Counted from the first letter of the stretch, positions 18,184 to 26,538 are shown. The stretch is DNA of 32,624 bases from Candidatus Pacebacteria bacterium CG_4_10_14_3_um_filter_34_15 (GCA_002783105.1 PFJN01000019.1:1-32624), one strand, 5' to 3'. Numbers and translations: made by a program. The notes: a model not told the origin generated them from the sequence alone.

Positions 18184-19532
18184 ACTTCTAAGACCTTTCT
18201 CATTGCTGCTAACTTTCTTTGGATTTCGTCATATTCTTTTTCAGGTACAGAGTCATACACAATACCCCCACTTGTTTGAGCATATGCATTCCGATCTGAG
18301 ATAAATAATGAACGCAGAGCAAGTGCGAAGGTGCAATCTCCGTTAAAGCCAAAGTGCCCAACTCCCCCTCCATATGGGCCTCGAGCTTCGGGTTCGTTGG
18401 AATCAATAATTTTAATTGTCTCTACTTTGGGAGTGCCGCATACAGTTCCCATAGGAAAATTACTTGCGAGTCCAGAAAACATATCTTCGTCTGGACGAAT
18501 CAATCCAACGATCTCACTGGAAATGTGTTGAACATGACTAAATTTTTTAACAGTCATTAAATCTCTAATCCTGACTGTGCCAAATTTTGCAACTCTTCCT
18601 ATATCGTTTCTATGCAAATCAACCAACATATTATGCTCAGCTCTCTCTTTCGGATCATTTAGCAAAGTTCTAGCAAGCTGCTGATCCTCGTTTTCATCTA
18701 CACCCCTTCGGATTGTTCCAGCCAAGGGCCTTGTTATCATTTCTGCATTTCTGAGTGAAAAAAGTAATTCGGGACTAGCTCCAATAATTTTTTTATTGCC
18801 AAATTTAATGTAGTACATAAAAGGGGAAGGATTAACCGCTCTTAACTTTTCATATATCTTTAAAGTATCTCCGGTAATGCTATATTCTGTTTTAAATCCC
18901 ACCTCACATTGAAAAGTATTACCTGCCCTGATATGCTCTTTAACCTCTTCAACAATTTCTGCATGCTCGTTTTTGGTTAAGCCATCTTTAATAAACTTTA
19001 CTTTTAATGCTTCCGTTTTTTTTGGCTTTGTTAGCACGATTTTTTCTAAAATATCCCTTCTATCGGTATCATAATAGAAGTAGAAAAGTTCATTGGTGAG
19101 TTTGTCGAATATTAACCCATCGGTATACACGCCAAACATAAATTGATCAAAAAGACCATGTACTTTAATATGAAGTTTAGGTTCAAAATAATTTACTGCT
19201 TCATAACTTAGATAACCTATCAGGCCTCCCGCATAGTTTCTTGCAATGGTCGGAGCAGGCATAATTTCCCGCAAGGATAAATATGGATTACTGACTGAAT
19301 AACTTTTGCCATCAAATATTAAATTATTTTCTCTTGCAGAAATCACATGAGATGGATCGAAACCAATAATTGAATATCTGGAGAATTTTCCTTCTTCCCC
19401 TAACGATTCAAAAATAAAGCATGTATTAAATTGCTGTTCTATTTTTTTAAACAACGCATAGAAATCCACATCTTTTGCAAACTTAATGTATGTAGGTTTT
19501 TGCGATAATTTAATTTTTGGTAAGTTTTTCAT
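18180..19532 (-). CDS. trpE: Anthranilate synthase component I
   Basis: Chorismate-binding motifs [68 protein letters not shown] resembles the Trp feedback site region. Confidence 0.93.
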   Translation of the reverse strand: MKNLPKIKLSQKPTYIKFAKDVDFYALFKKIEQQFNTCFIFESLGEEGKFSRYSIIGFDPSHVISARENNLIFDGKSYSVSNPYLSLREIMPAPTIARNYAGGLIGYLSYEAVNYFEPKLHIKVHGLFDQFMFGVYTDGLIFDKLTNELFYFYYDTDRRDILEKIVLTKPKKTEALKVKFIKDGLTKNEHAEIVEEVKEHIRAGNTFQCEVGFKTEYSITGDTLKIYEKLRAVNPSPFMYYIKFGNKKIIGASPELLFSLRNAEMITRPLAGTIRRGVDENEDQQLARTLLNDPKERAEHNMLVDLHRNDIGRVAKFGTVRIRDLMTVKKFSHVQHISSEIVGLIRPDEDMFSGLASNFPMGTVCGTPKVETIKIIDSNEPEARGPYGGGVGHFGFNGDCTFALALRSLFISDRNAYAQTSGGIVYDSVPEKEYDEIQRKLAAMRKVLEV

Positions 19533-19545
19533 ACAATAATTTTCT

Positions 19546-20568
19546 TTATTTGAAATAATCGAGCTTCATAGCTTTCTTGACCTCTAGGAGTGTTTTCTTT
19601 GCTTCCATTCGAGCTTTTTTCGTTCCTTCCTTCAATATTTTCCCCACAACTTCTGGTTGTTGTTCATAAATTGCCCGTCGTTTCCGAATCGGATTTAAGA
19701 AACGATTTAATATATTCGCTAAATATTGTTTTACTTCAATATCTCCAACTTTTCCCTTTTGATAACGTTCTTTATAATCATTAATTTGCACTTGATCTTC
19801 TTTACTACCAAAAGCATCTAAATAAATGAAAAGCGGGTTACCCTCCACATTCCCTGGATCGGTAAAGTGCAATCTGGAAGGGTCGGTATACATATTCATC
19901 ACTTTTTGTTCAACTACGTCTTTGGGATCCGCCAGAAAAATAGCATTATTTAGAGACTTACTCATTTTTGCCTGACCGTCAGTTCCTACTAGCCTGGCTA
20001 CTTCTCCGAATTTTCCTTCTGGTTCGTCAAAAACATGTCCGTATAAAGAATTAAATCTACGAGCAATTTCGCGTGTTTGCTCGATCATAGGACTTTGATC
20101 GTTCCCGACTGGCACAAGATCAGCTTTTAAAAAAAGAATGTCGGCAGCTTGGGAGATCGGGTAGGAGAGAAATCCTACTGGTATCTCATTTCCAAATCCT
20201 TTTTGTTGCATTTCATCCTTAACCGTAGGGTTACGCTGTAATCTAGCTAAAGTTACAAGATTCATAAAATACACAGTAAGCTCAGCAATTTCCGGAATTT
20301 GTGATTGAATAAAGAAAGTAACTTTATTAGGGTCTAATCCAACCGCCAAATTGTCCATGGTGACCTCAAGTACGTTATCGCGTACTTTTTGTGGATTATC
20401 AAAGTTGTCGGTTAATGCCTGAACATCAGCAGACATGATAAATGTTTCATACTCATTTTGTAGTTCCACCCTATTTTTTAGTGATCCTACATAATGACCC
20501 AAGTGTAATTTGCCAGTTGGCCTATCACTGGTTAGTATCCTTTTTTGTTTTTTCATAATATTTTTCAT
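19546..20568 (-). CDS. trpS: Tryptophanyl-tRNA synthetase (start corrected from 20610 to 20568 or 20556)
   Basis: [19 protein letters not shown] (HIGH-like), [11 protein letters not shown] (KMSKS). The ORF-track start at 20610 would translate through the terminator hairpin. Confidence 0.94.
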   Translation of the reverse strand: MKNIMKKQKRILTSDRPTGKLHLGHYVGSLKNRVELQNEYETFIMSADVQALTDNFDNPQKVRDNVLEVTMDNLAVGLDPNKVTFFIQSQIPEIAELTVYFMNLVTLARLQRNPTVKDEMQQKGFGNEIPVGFLSYPISQAADILFLKADLVPVGNDQSPMIEQTREIARRFNSLYGHVFDEPEGKFGEVARLVGTDGQAKMSKSLNNAIFLADPKDVVEQKVMNMYTDPSRLHFTDPGNVEGNPLFIYLDAFGSKEDQVQINDYKERYQKGKVGDIEVKQYLANILNRFLNPIRKRRAIYEQQPEVVGKILKEGTKKARMEAKKTLLEVKKAMKLDYFK

Positions 20569-20576
20569 TCTAGTAA

Positions 20577-20602
20577 CAAAAAACCCTCCTAAATGGAGGG
20601 TT
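20577..20602 (-). terminator. Attenuator terminator of the trp operon leader
   Basis: Minus strand AACCCTCC-ATTTA-GGAGGGTTTTTTG upstream of the trpS start. Confidence 0.88.
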
Positions 20603-20637
20603 GTAGACAATATTTTTTTCTACGCTAAAAGCCCTCC
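20595..20637 (-). promoter_or_regulatory. Predicted trp antiterminator
   Basis: GGAGGG (20637-20632)...GTAGA (20623-20619)...TCTAC (20607-20603)...CCCTCC (20600-20595): nested 6-bp and 5-bp stems using the 5' arm of the terminator. Confidence 0.78.
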
Positions 20638-20690
20638 TCAACGATAAGGTTTTGCCACCAATTGATTTGCTTTTTATTTAAACTCTTCAT
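20625..20690 (-). CDS. trpL: trp leader peptide MKSLNKKQINWWQNLIVEEGF
   Basis: ATG...ATC AAT TGG TGG CAA...GAG GAG GGC TTT TAG; tandem Trp codons; GGGAGG Shine-Dalgarno-like sequence upstream; ATGA overlap with the trpR-like stop. Confidence 0.9.
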   Translation of the reverse strand: MKSLNKKQINWWQNLIVEEGF

Positions 20691-20944
20691 ATCTTTAAAA
20701 ACCTCCCTTGCTTTAGTTCTTTTGAGCCTCTCGTAACTGTGGTTATGCCAACTTTTAGTTTCTCGGCTATGTCTCGTTGGGACATGCCAGCTTTAAGGAG
20801 TTTGACAATCTGAAGCCTACGAGCTATCTCCTCAAGCTCACCCACAGTAAGGAGACCTTTTAATAGGTCTAACATATCTTCTTGATTTTGAACCTGAAGC
20901 ATGACTGCAATCAGGTCTTTGATGTCGTTGTTTTTCATAAACAT
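20687..20944 (-). CDS. trpR: TrpR-family transcriptional repressor
   Basis: LLTVGELEEIARRLQIVKLLKAGMSQRDIAEKLKVGITTVTRGSKELKQG resembles the E. coli TrpR helix-turn-helix ([25 protein letters not shown]). Confidence 0.87.
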   Translation of the reverse strand: MFMKNNDIKDLIAVMLQVQNQEDMLDLLKGLLTVGELEEIARRLQIVKLLKAGMSQRDIAEKLKVGITTVTRGSKELKQGRFLKI

Positions 20945-20967
20945 AGTATCATTGTACTATTACACTA
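20944..20967. promoter_or_regulatory. Imperfect palindrome, candidate TrpR-like operator
   Basis: TAGTATCATTGTACTATTACACTA, dyad centred on GTAC, between the predicted -10 and the trpR start codon. Confidence 0.5.
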
Positions 20968-20971
20968 GGAC

Positions 20972-21000
20972 ATTATAACAGTGTATTCCGTCAAATGCAA
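20972..21000 (-). promoter_or_regulatory. Predicted promoter for trpR-trpL-trp operon
   Basis: TATAAT (20977-20972) with TTGCAT (21000-20995) at 17-bp spacing. Confidence 0.55.
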
Positions 21001-21417
21001 GGATATGTAGGGTATAAAAGTCGTGAAACTGACCTATCTAACAAGCTAAACGATAAGTCTGCCGAACTCGACAAAGCCAACCAAGAGATTAGCAATCGCG
21101 TAGAACAAGTTGGCAGACTCGAAAAGGATTTGCTAGAGAAGGAAAAGTACTACAAAGCCCTGATTGACGCATTAAATAAGCAGCTCAAAAATGGCTCAGA
21201 TGCCCTCCCCTTGGCTCAGGCTCGTATCGGGGTGCTGGAGGACGACCTAGATGAGGCTAATAAAGCCAAGGGCAGAGCTCTCAACGATGCACAGCAATAC
21301 AAAGGCCAATTTGAGGCGTGCCAAAAGGGTACTCTGGTTCCGACTCCTCAATTGATTTTCTCTCTGGTTGTTCAGTATTTCAGTAATAAATTACCCAAAG
21401 GAGGTGAAAAATTATGA
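20995..21417 (+). CDS. Coiled-coil protein, possibly phage-derived and N-terminally truncated
   Basis: 140 aa heptad-like Glu/Lys/Leu-rich sequence; upstream of holin-like ORFs. Confidence 0.55.
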   Translation: MQGYVGYKSRETDLSNKLNDKSAELDKANQEISNRVEQVGRLEKDLLEKEKYYKALIDALNKQLKNGSDALPLAQARIGVLEDDLDEANKAKGRALNDAQQYKGQFEACQKGTLVPTPQLIFSLVVQYFSNKLPKGGEKL

Positions 21418-21635
21418 TAGTTACCAGCCCAAAATATCAGCTGACAATTGACGACTTTAAGAAACTTGGTACAGGTTTAGGAATTGCACTACTCGGAGCA
21501 GCGTTAACGTATTTGACGGAACAGATTCCTAATATCGAGTTCGGTCAATGGACTCCGATTGTTGTAGCTTTCTGGTCAGTTGTTGTCAACACAGTTAGAA
21601 AATGGCTAACAGCAGGTGAATATATTGAGAACTAA
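21414..21635 (+). CDS. Small membrane protein, holin-like
   Basis: 73 aa with two hydrophobic segments (GTGLGIALLGAALTYL, WTPIVVAFWSVVVNTV); ATGA overlap with the previous ORF. Confidence 0.55.
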   Translation: MIVTSPKYQLTIDDFKKLGTGLGIALLGAALTYLTEQIPNIEFGQWTPIVVAFWSVVVNTVRKWLTAGEYIEN

Positions 21636-21641
21636 TTTTCT

Positions 21642-21890
21642 ATGAGCAATAAACCAGTCGATACCGTCAGTATGCTCGAGCGCGTTGCCAAACTCGAAGA
21701 ACGAGTTGGTGGTGGGTTTGGCTTTGTGAATAAAGAGTTAAAGGAAATAAAAGAAAACCACTTACACCAATTACAAACAGATGTTACTGACTTGAAAATA
21801 AAGGTGAGTACTCTGGCGGTGAAAGTTAGTGTTACAGCTTCAATTGCGATGATTGTCGTGGACTTAGTTTTTCGGTTTTTATTTCGATAA
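21642..21890 (+). CDS. Small protein with N-terminal coiled coil and C-terminal TM (XhlA-like topology)
   Basis: 82 aa: MLERVAKLEERV...VTASIAMIVVDLVFRFLFR. Confidence 0.5.
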   Translation: MSNKPVDTVSMLERVAKLEERVGGGFGFVNKELKEIKENHLHQLQTDVTDLKIKVSTLAVKVSVTASIAMIVVDLVFRFLFR

Positions 21891-21892
21891 GA

Positions 21893-22171
21893 CTATTTGT
21901 CTTTTTTCTCTTTTTTGGCAGGATCAGATTTCTGTTTATTGTTGAAGACGAGATTGTTTAAATCATCGGTAAAACCCTTGAAAGAGTTGGCATTCAGAAC
22001 ATGGAAGTAACCGGAGTCAGGATTGCCGGTAAAGATTAAGGTATCACCAGAATTAATGTTTTGTGCTTTACGCAATTTCGCAGGTATGACAATTTGACCG
22101 CGCGAGCTTACAGGTGCGGTCCCAAAGACTGTCATTTTAGATTGTGGCTTCTTCGAGCTTTTATCTTTCAT
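21893..22171 (-). CDS. AbrB/SpoVT-type DNA-binding domain protein
   Basis: VSSRGQIVIPAKLRKAQNINSGDTLIF swapped-hairpin motif. Confidence 0.8.
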   Translation of the reverse strand: MKDKSSKKPQSKMTVFGTAPVSSRGQIVIPAKLRKAQNINSGDTLIFTGNPDSGYFHVLNANSFKGFTDDLNNLVFNNKQKSDPAKKEKKDK

Positions 22172-22518
22172 AGTTATTCGAAAAGGCAGGCTCCTTAAAA
22201 AGGAAAAATACTCTTACAATTAAGAATAATCTTTAATGTAGGTTACAGGTATTATACAATACATCTAACTCGAGATCAGCGCAACAACAGAAAGTAACAG
22301 AAACAACCTTGTGTCCACAGGGGTTAATGAAGTAAAATAGGGACGTGTCATTGATAAACGGCAGCGAAAGATTCAATGCCAATATGTTCTTTAAGAAAAC
22401 TAAGCTGGAGTTCCAAACTAGGCTCGATAAGAGGTCTTAGGTTCGAGCAAAGTACGGTCACCAGCTCCAAAAAAAGCACAGTTCTGAAAACTCTTCCTGT
22501 TTTTGAATGAATTTTTTG

Positions 22519-22548
22519 TTGACATTCGGGTATATTTTGGTTTATTAT
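22519..22548 (+). promoter_or_regulatory. Predicted sigma70-type promoter for the BRO/DinD-like gene
   Basis: TTGACA (22519-22524) and TATTAT (22543-22548), spacing 18 (17 to overlapping TTATTA). Confidence 0.55.
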
Positions 22549-22554
22549 TAATGC

Positions 22555-23139
22555 ATGAATAGATTAAAAGATGTTTTAATTTTCAATGGTAATCAAGTTC
22601 GTCGGCACTGGAACCCAGATAAAGAATTGTGGTATTTCTCTGTGGTTGATGTTATGGCCATTTTGACTAATAGTAACAGTCCGAGAAAATACTGGAATAA
22701 ATTAGCTGAAAGATTAAGAAAAGAAGGTAGTGAGTCGGTGACAAAATGTCACCAACTGAAAATGCAAGCTTCAGATGGAAAGTATTATCAAACTGATACA
22801 GCAGACACTGAAACAATGTTGCGTATTATTCAATCTATTCCTTCTCCAAATGCGGAACTATTTAAATTATGGCTTGCGCGTGTTGGGTATGAACGACTTG
22901 AAGAAACAGCTGATCCGGAACTTGCTATTAACCGGGCACTAAAAACATATTTACAAAAGGGCTACAGCAAAGAATGGATTAATCAGCGTTTAAAAAGTAT
23001 TGAAATCCGCAAAGAGCTAACTGATGAGTGGGAGAATCGAGGTGTTAAAGAAGGATTGGAATTTGCAATTTTAACTAATGAGATAACGCAAGCCTGGGCG
23101 GGATTAACGACTAAACAATATAAAAGTCTCAAAGGTTAA
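22555..23139 (+). CDS. BRO-N/DinD-like (phage antirepressor family) protein
   Basis: RRHWNPDKELWYFSVVDVMAILTNSNSPRKYWNKL..., IQSIPSPNAELFKLWLARVGYERLEE. Confidence 0.82.
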   Translation: MNRLKDVLIFNGNQVRRHWNPDKELWYFSVVDVMAILTNSNSPRKYWNKLAERLRKEGSESVTKCHQLKMQASDGKYYQTDTADTETMLRIIQSIPSPNAELFKLWLARVGYERLEETADPELAINRALKTYLQKGYSKEWINQRLKSIEIRKELTDEWENRGVKEGLEFAILTNEITQAWAGLTTKQYKSLKG

Positions 23140-23146
23140 AAGATAT

Positions 23147-23347
23147 ATGATTTTAAAATCCCACCCTGTTTTAAGGAAAATATTTGGAGCAAGCTTAATT
23201 ATTTTGGGAGTAATGGGTTTAATAATGCCAATTTTGCCAGGTTGGATTTTTATTTTTTTTGGTCTTGAAATGTTAGGATTGAAATTACTTCTTAGTGAAA
23301 ATTTTCAGTTATTACGCAAAAAATTTAAAAAACCAAAAATATTTTAA
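23147..23347 (+). CDS. Small PGPGW-like transmembrane protein
   Basis: 66 aa, IILGVMGLIMPILPGWIFIFFGLEML. Confidence 0.65.
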   Translation: MILKSHPVLRKIFGASLIILGVMGLIMPILPGWIFIFFGLEMLGLKLLLSENFQLLRKKFKKPKIF

Positions 23348-24066
23348 ATATTCTTTAATTCAACAATTTGAGTATCGTTCAATTCTGCAAAGTTTCCATC
23401 TTCAATCATTTCTAAATCAAGGGGACCCATTGCAATTCTGACAAGTCTAATTGTGTCATAGCCTACTCTTTCGAGCATTCTTCTAATCTGCCTGTTTCTG
23501 CCTTCAGATATTGTAATTTCGAGAGTTGTTTCTCCTTCATCCTTAAGAATTACGTCAACTTGCGCTCTTTTTGTAAAACCATCTTTAAGTTTAACTCCAT
23601 TTCTCAAATGATTAAGGGCTTTAAAAGTTGGTGTACCTTTGACAACGACGTGATAAGTCTTTTTAACTTTGTAACTTGGATGTGTGAGTTTTTGAGCAAG
23701 CTCTCCATCATTGGTTAGTAACAATAATCCTTCACTTTCAACATCCAATCTTCCTACTGGATAAAGTCTTTCCTTTATTTCTTTGGGAATTAAGTTCAAC
23801 ACGGTTTTTCTTTTCAGTTCATCGCTAGTAGTTGAAACGTAACCAACAGGTTTGTTTAACAGGAAATATCTAAATTTTTCTTGAGATGCAATTGTTCTGC
23901 CATTTACAACAACCACATCTTTTGAAGCATCAATTCTTTGTCCGATATGTGCTGGTCTATCGTTAACAAAAACTTTTTTATCTTCAATTAATTTTTCACT
24001 TGCTCGTCTTGAAGCGATTCCAGCACGAGACATAAATGCTTGTAGTTTTATAGATTTATCATTCAT
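23344..24066 (-). CDS. RluB/RsuA-family pseudouridine synthase
   Basis: S4 domain LQAFMSRAGIASRRASEKLI; catalytic YPVGRLDVESEGLLLLTNDGELA; EGRNRQIRRML. Confidence 0.93.
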   Translation of the reverse strand: MNDKSIKLQAFMSRAGIASRRASEKLIEDKKVFVNDRPAHIGQRIDASKDVVVVNGRTIASQEKFRYFLLNKPVGYVSTTSDELKRKTVLNLIPKEIKERLYPVGRLDVESEGLLLLTNDGELAQKLTHPSYKVKKTYHVVVKGTPTFKALNHLRNGVKLKDGFTKRAQVDVILKDEGETTLEITISEGRNRQIRRMLERVGYDTIRLVRIAMGPLDLEMIEDGNFAELNDTQIVELKNI

Positions 24067-24094
24067 TTAATTTATTTTTTCTGAGCTATAATAA

Positions 24095-24757
24095 TTGTTT
24101 ATGAAGATTCTAATTTTTTCAGATTCTCATTTAACTCACAAATTTGATCGAGAGTTATTTGATTATATCTCAAACCTGATAAAAGATGTTGATCAAGTCA
24201 TTATCAACGGTGATTTTTGGGATGGGTATTTAACAACTTATAGAAGATTTATAAAATCACCTTGGAAGCAATTGTTCCCATTATTAAAAACCAAGAATAC
24301 TGTCTATATTTATGGCAATCATGATCGAAAAAAGTTTATGCATGGGAAGCACGATCTTTTTTCAGTTGAACAGGCAGAGTATTACGAATTTAAATCTGGA
24401 AGTAGAGATTTTTATGTTACACATGGACATTTAATTTATCCTACCTATGATAATATTTTCTTTTTTAGATCTCCACTTTTTGTTAGATTTTTATATAAGA
24501 TTTTTGTTTTTTTAACTAATCAAATTACAGTTTTTACAAAAATGTTTAAAAAAGCTGAGTACAAAAAAAATATAAAAAAGTTGGCTGCCTTAAAAAATTA
24601 TTCAGATAAAGACAAAAAGGATGGGCAATATTTTATTTTTGGTCATAGCCACATACCAGTATTAGATTTATTAGAAAGTTTTATAAGTTTGGGTTCTTTA
24701 CAAAAAACAACAAAAAGCTATTGTTTAATTGAAGATGGGAATATAATTTTAAAGTAA
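24095..24757 (+). CDS. Calcineurin-like metallophosphoesterase
   Basis: FSDSHL, INGDFWDG, YGNHDRK, THGH, FGHSHIP. Confidence 0.88.
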   Translation: MFMKILIFSDSHLTHKFDRELFDYISNLIKDVDQVIINGDFWDGYLTTYRRFIKSPWKQLFPLLKTKNTVYIYGNHDRKKFMHGKHDLFSVEQAEYYEFKSGSRDFYVTHGHLIYPTYDNIFFFRSPLFVRFLYKIFVFLTNQITVFTKMFKKAEYKKNIKKLAALKNYSDKDKKDGQYFIFGHSHIPVLDLLESFISLGSLQKTTKSYCLIEDGNIILK

Positions 24758-24769
24758 GAATAATTTATT

Positions 24770-25888
24770 ATGAAAAACTGGAAAAAAATTAGAGAAAATA
24801 TAGATCAAAAAAATTATCTTGATAAATTTTTGGTTCGTGAAAAAGTAATTAATGCAATCAGATTATTTTTTAAAAACCAAGGTTTTCATGAGGTTGAAAC
24901 TCCAGTTTTAGTTCAGAGTCCAGGAACAGAGCCATATTTGGAAGTTTTTGAGACTGAACTTGTTACTCAAAGTTATGAGAAGGAGGTGAATCGCGAAGCG
25001 AGAGAGGCTGGCCTGGGCCATAAAAAAGCATATTTATTAACAAGTCCAGAGCTCTTTATGAAAAAATTATTATCAGCTGGATTGGGAAATATTTTTCAAA
25101 TCTGTAAGAGTTTTAGAAATGGTGAAGGTATCAGTTCTTTTCATAATCCAGAATTTACAATTCTAGAATGGTATCGAGTTGAAGCAGATTATTTAGACGT
25201 AATGAAAGATTGCGAGAATTTATTTTTATTTATTTTGAATGAATTAGGTTCAAATGGGGATGGGAAAAATATTTTAATGTATCAAGGAGTTGAGTACGAT
25301 TTAACAGCGCCTTGGGAGAGAATTTCGGTAAGCGAAGCCTTCAAAAAATATTCAGGAATTTCAACAGAAGAAATGCTTGATTCACAAAAGCTTGTACAAA
25401 TTGCAAAAGAAAAAGGTTATGAAGTTGACAATCAAACAACGTGGGAGCAAGCCTACAATCAGATTTTGCTTAATGAAATAGAACCACATTTGGGTCAAGA
25501 AAAATCTGAAAGTGGAAAAACTAAACCCACAATTTTATACGATTACCCTGCTTCTCAAGCTGCGCTCTCAAAAAAGAAAGATAGCGACCCAAGATTTGCA
25601 GAAAGATTCGAATTTTATATTGGTGGAATTGAGTTGGGTAACGCCTTTTCAGAATTAACTGATGCAGGAGAACAACAAGCTAGAATGGTTGAAGATTTGA
25701 AGTTAAGAAAAGATTTTGGAAAAGTTGAATATAAAATGGATAAAGATTTTATTGAAGCTTTGGAGTTTGGTATGCCTCGGACGGGAGGAATCGCTGTGGG
25801 AGTTGATCGTTTAGTAATGTTATTTGCAGACCAAGATTCAATAAAAAACACTTTATTTTTTCCAATTGATGACATTTTTGATTATTAA
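24770..25888 (+). CDS. epmA: EF-P lysyltransferase EpmA-like (truncated class II LysRS family)
   Basis: Class II aaRS core without anticodon domain: FFKNQGFHEVETPVLVQSPGTEPYL, SFRNGEGISSFHNPEFTILEWYR, YDYPASQAAL, GMPRTGGIAVGVDRLVML; adjacent to efp. Confidence 0.88.
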   Translation: MKNWKKIRENIDQKNYLDKFLVREKVINAIRLFFKNQGFHEVETPVLVQSPGTEPYLEVFETELVTQSYEKEVNREAREAGLGHKKAYLLTSPELFMKKLLSAGLGNIFQICKSFRNGEGISSFHNPEFTILEWYRVEADYLDVMKDCENLFLFILNELGSNGDGKNILMYQGVEYDLTAPWERISVSEAFKKYSGISTEEMLDSQKLVQIAKEKGYEVDNQTTWEQAYNQILLNEIEPHLGQEKSESGKTKPTILYDYPASQAALSKKKDSDPRFAERFEFYIGGIELGNAFSELTDAGEQQARMVEDLKLRKDFGKVEYKMDKDFIEALEFGMPRTGGIAVGVDRLVMLFADQDSIKNTLFFPIDDIFDY

Positions 25889-25911
25889 AATTAAGTGATA
25901 TAATTCCATCT

Positions 25912-26472
25912 ATGATTATTAAAGCAGGCAGTATCAGAAAAGGAATGTATATTCTTTTTAAGAATGAGCCAGCGCTAGTCACCAAAACAGATTTTATGAG
26001 TCCTGGAAAAGGGTCTGCGTTTATGCGTGCTAAATTTAAAAATCTAAAGACTGGAAAGGTTCAAGAATTCACCCATAAGTCAACTGAATCCGTCGAAGAA
26101 ATTGAAATTTCATCGGTTCAAATGCAATATTTGTATTTAGATGGAACCGATTTAGTGTTTATGAATCCTGAAACATATGATCAGGTTGAGGTTCCTCAAA
26201 GCTTGATTGGAGATAAGGTTCAATTATTGATTCCTGAATCAAAAGTTTACATCATGACTTATGATGATAAACCAATCGGCGTAAGTTTTCCTCAAAAAAT
26301 TAATCTTAAAGTCATATATGCCGAAGAAGCTGTTGCAGGAAACACTATGGGTACCGCTAAAAAAGAAATTAAATTAGAAACTGGATTGGTTGTTTTAGCT
26401 CCAATTTTTATTAAAGAAGGCGAAACTGTTGTGATCGATACCGAAACTTTATCGTTTGTTTCTAGAGCTTAA
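25912..26472 (+). CDS. efp: Elongation factor P
   Basis: IIKAGSIRKGMYILFKNEP, SPGKGSAFMRAKFKNLKTGKV, IDTETLSFVSRA. Confidence 0.95.
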   Translation: MIIKAGSIRKGMYILFKNEPALVTKTDFMSPGKGSAFMRAKFKNLKTGKVQEFTHKSTESVEEIEISSVQMQYLYLDGTDLVFMNPETYDQVEVPQSLIGDKVQLLIPESKVYIMTYDDKPIGVSFPQKINLKVIYAEEAVAGNTMGTAKKEIKLETGLVVLAPIFIKEGETVVIDTETLSFVSRA

Positions 26473-26538
26473 AGTTCTGAAAGTTTAGTATTTTTTTAAA
26501 TACTTAGTTTTTGCTGCATTACTTAACCCAAAATATTT

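Noticed and set aside
20995-22471. Intact prophage
   Set aside because: No integrase, terminase, capsid or tail genes; only small lysis-like and regulatory ORFs.
22172-22473. Complete tmRNA gene
   Set aside because: Only the 3'-end-like segment is visible; no tmRNA 5' end or tag-peptide region recognised.
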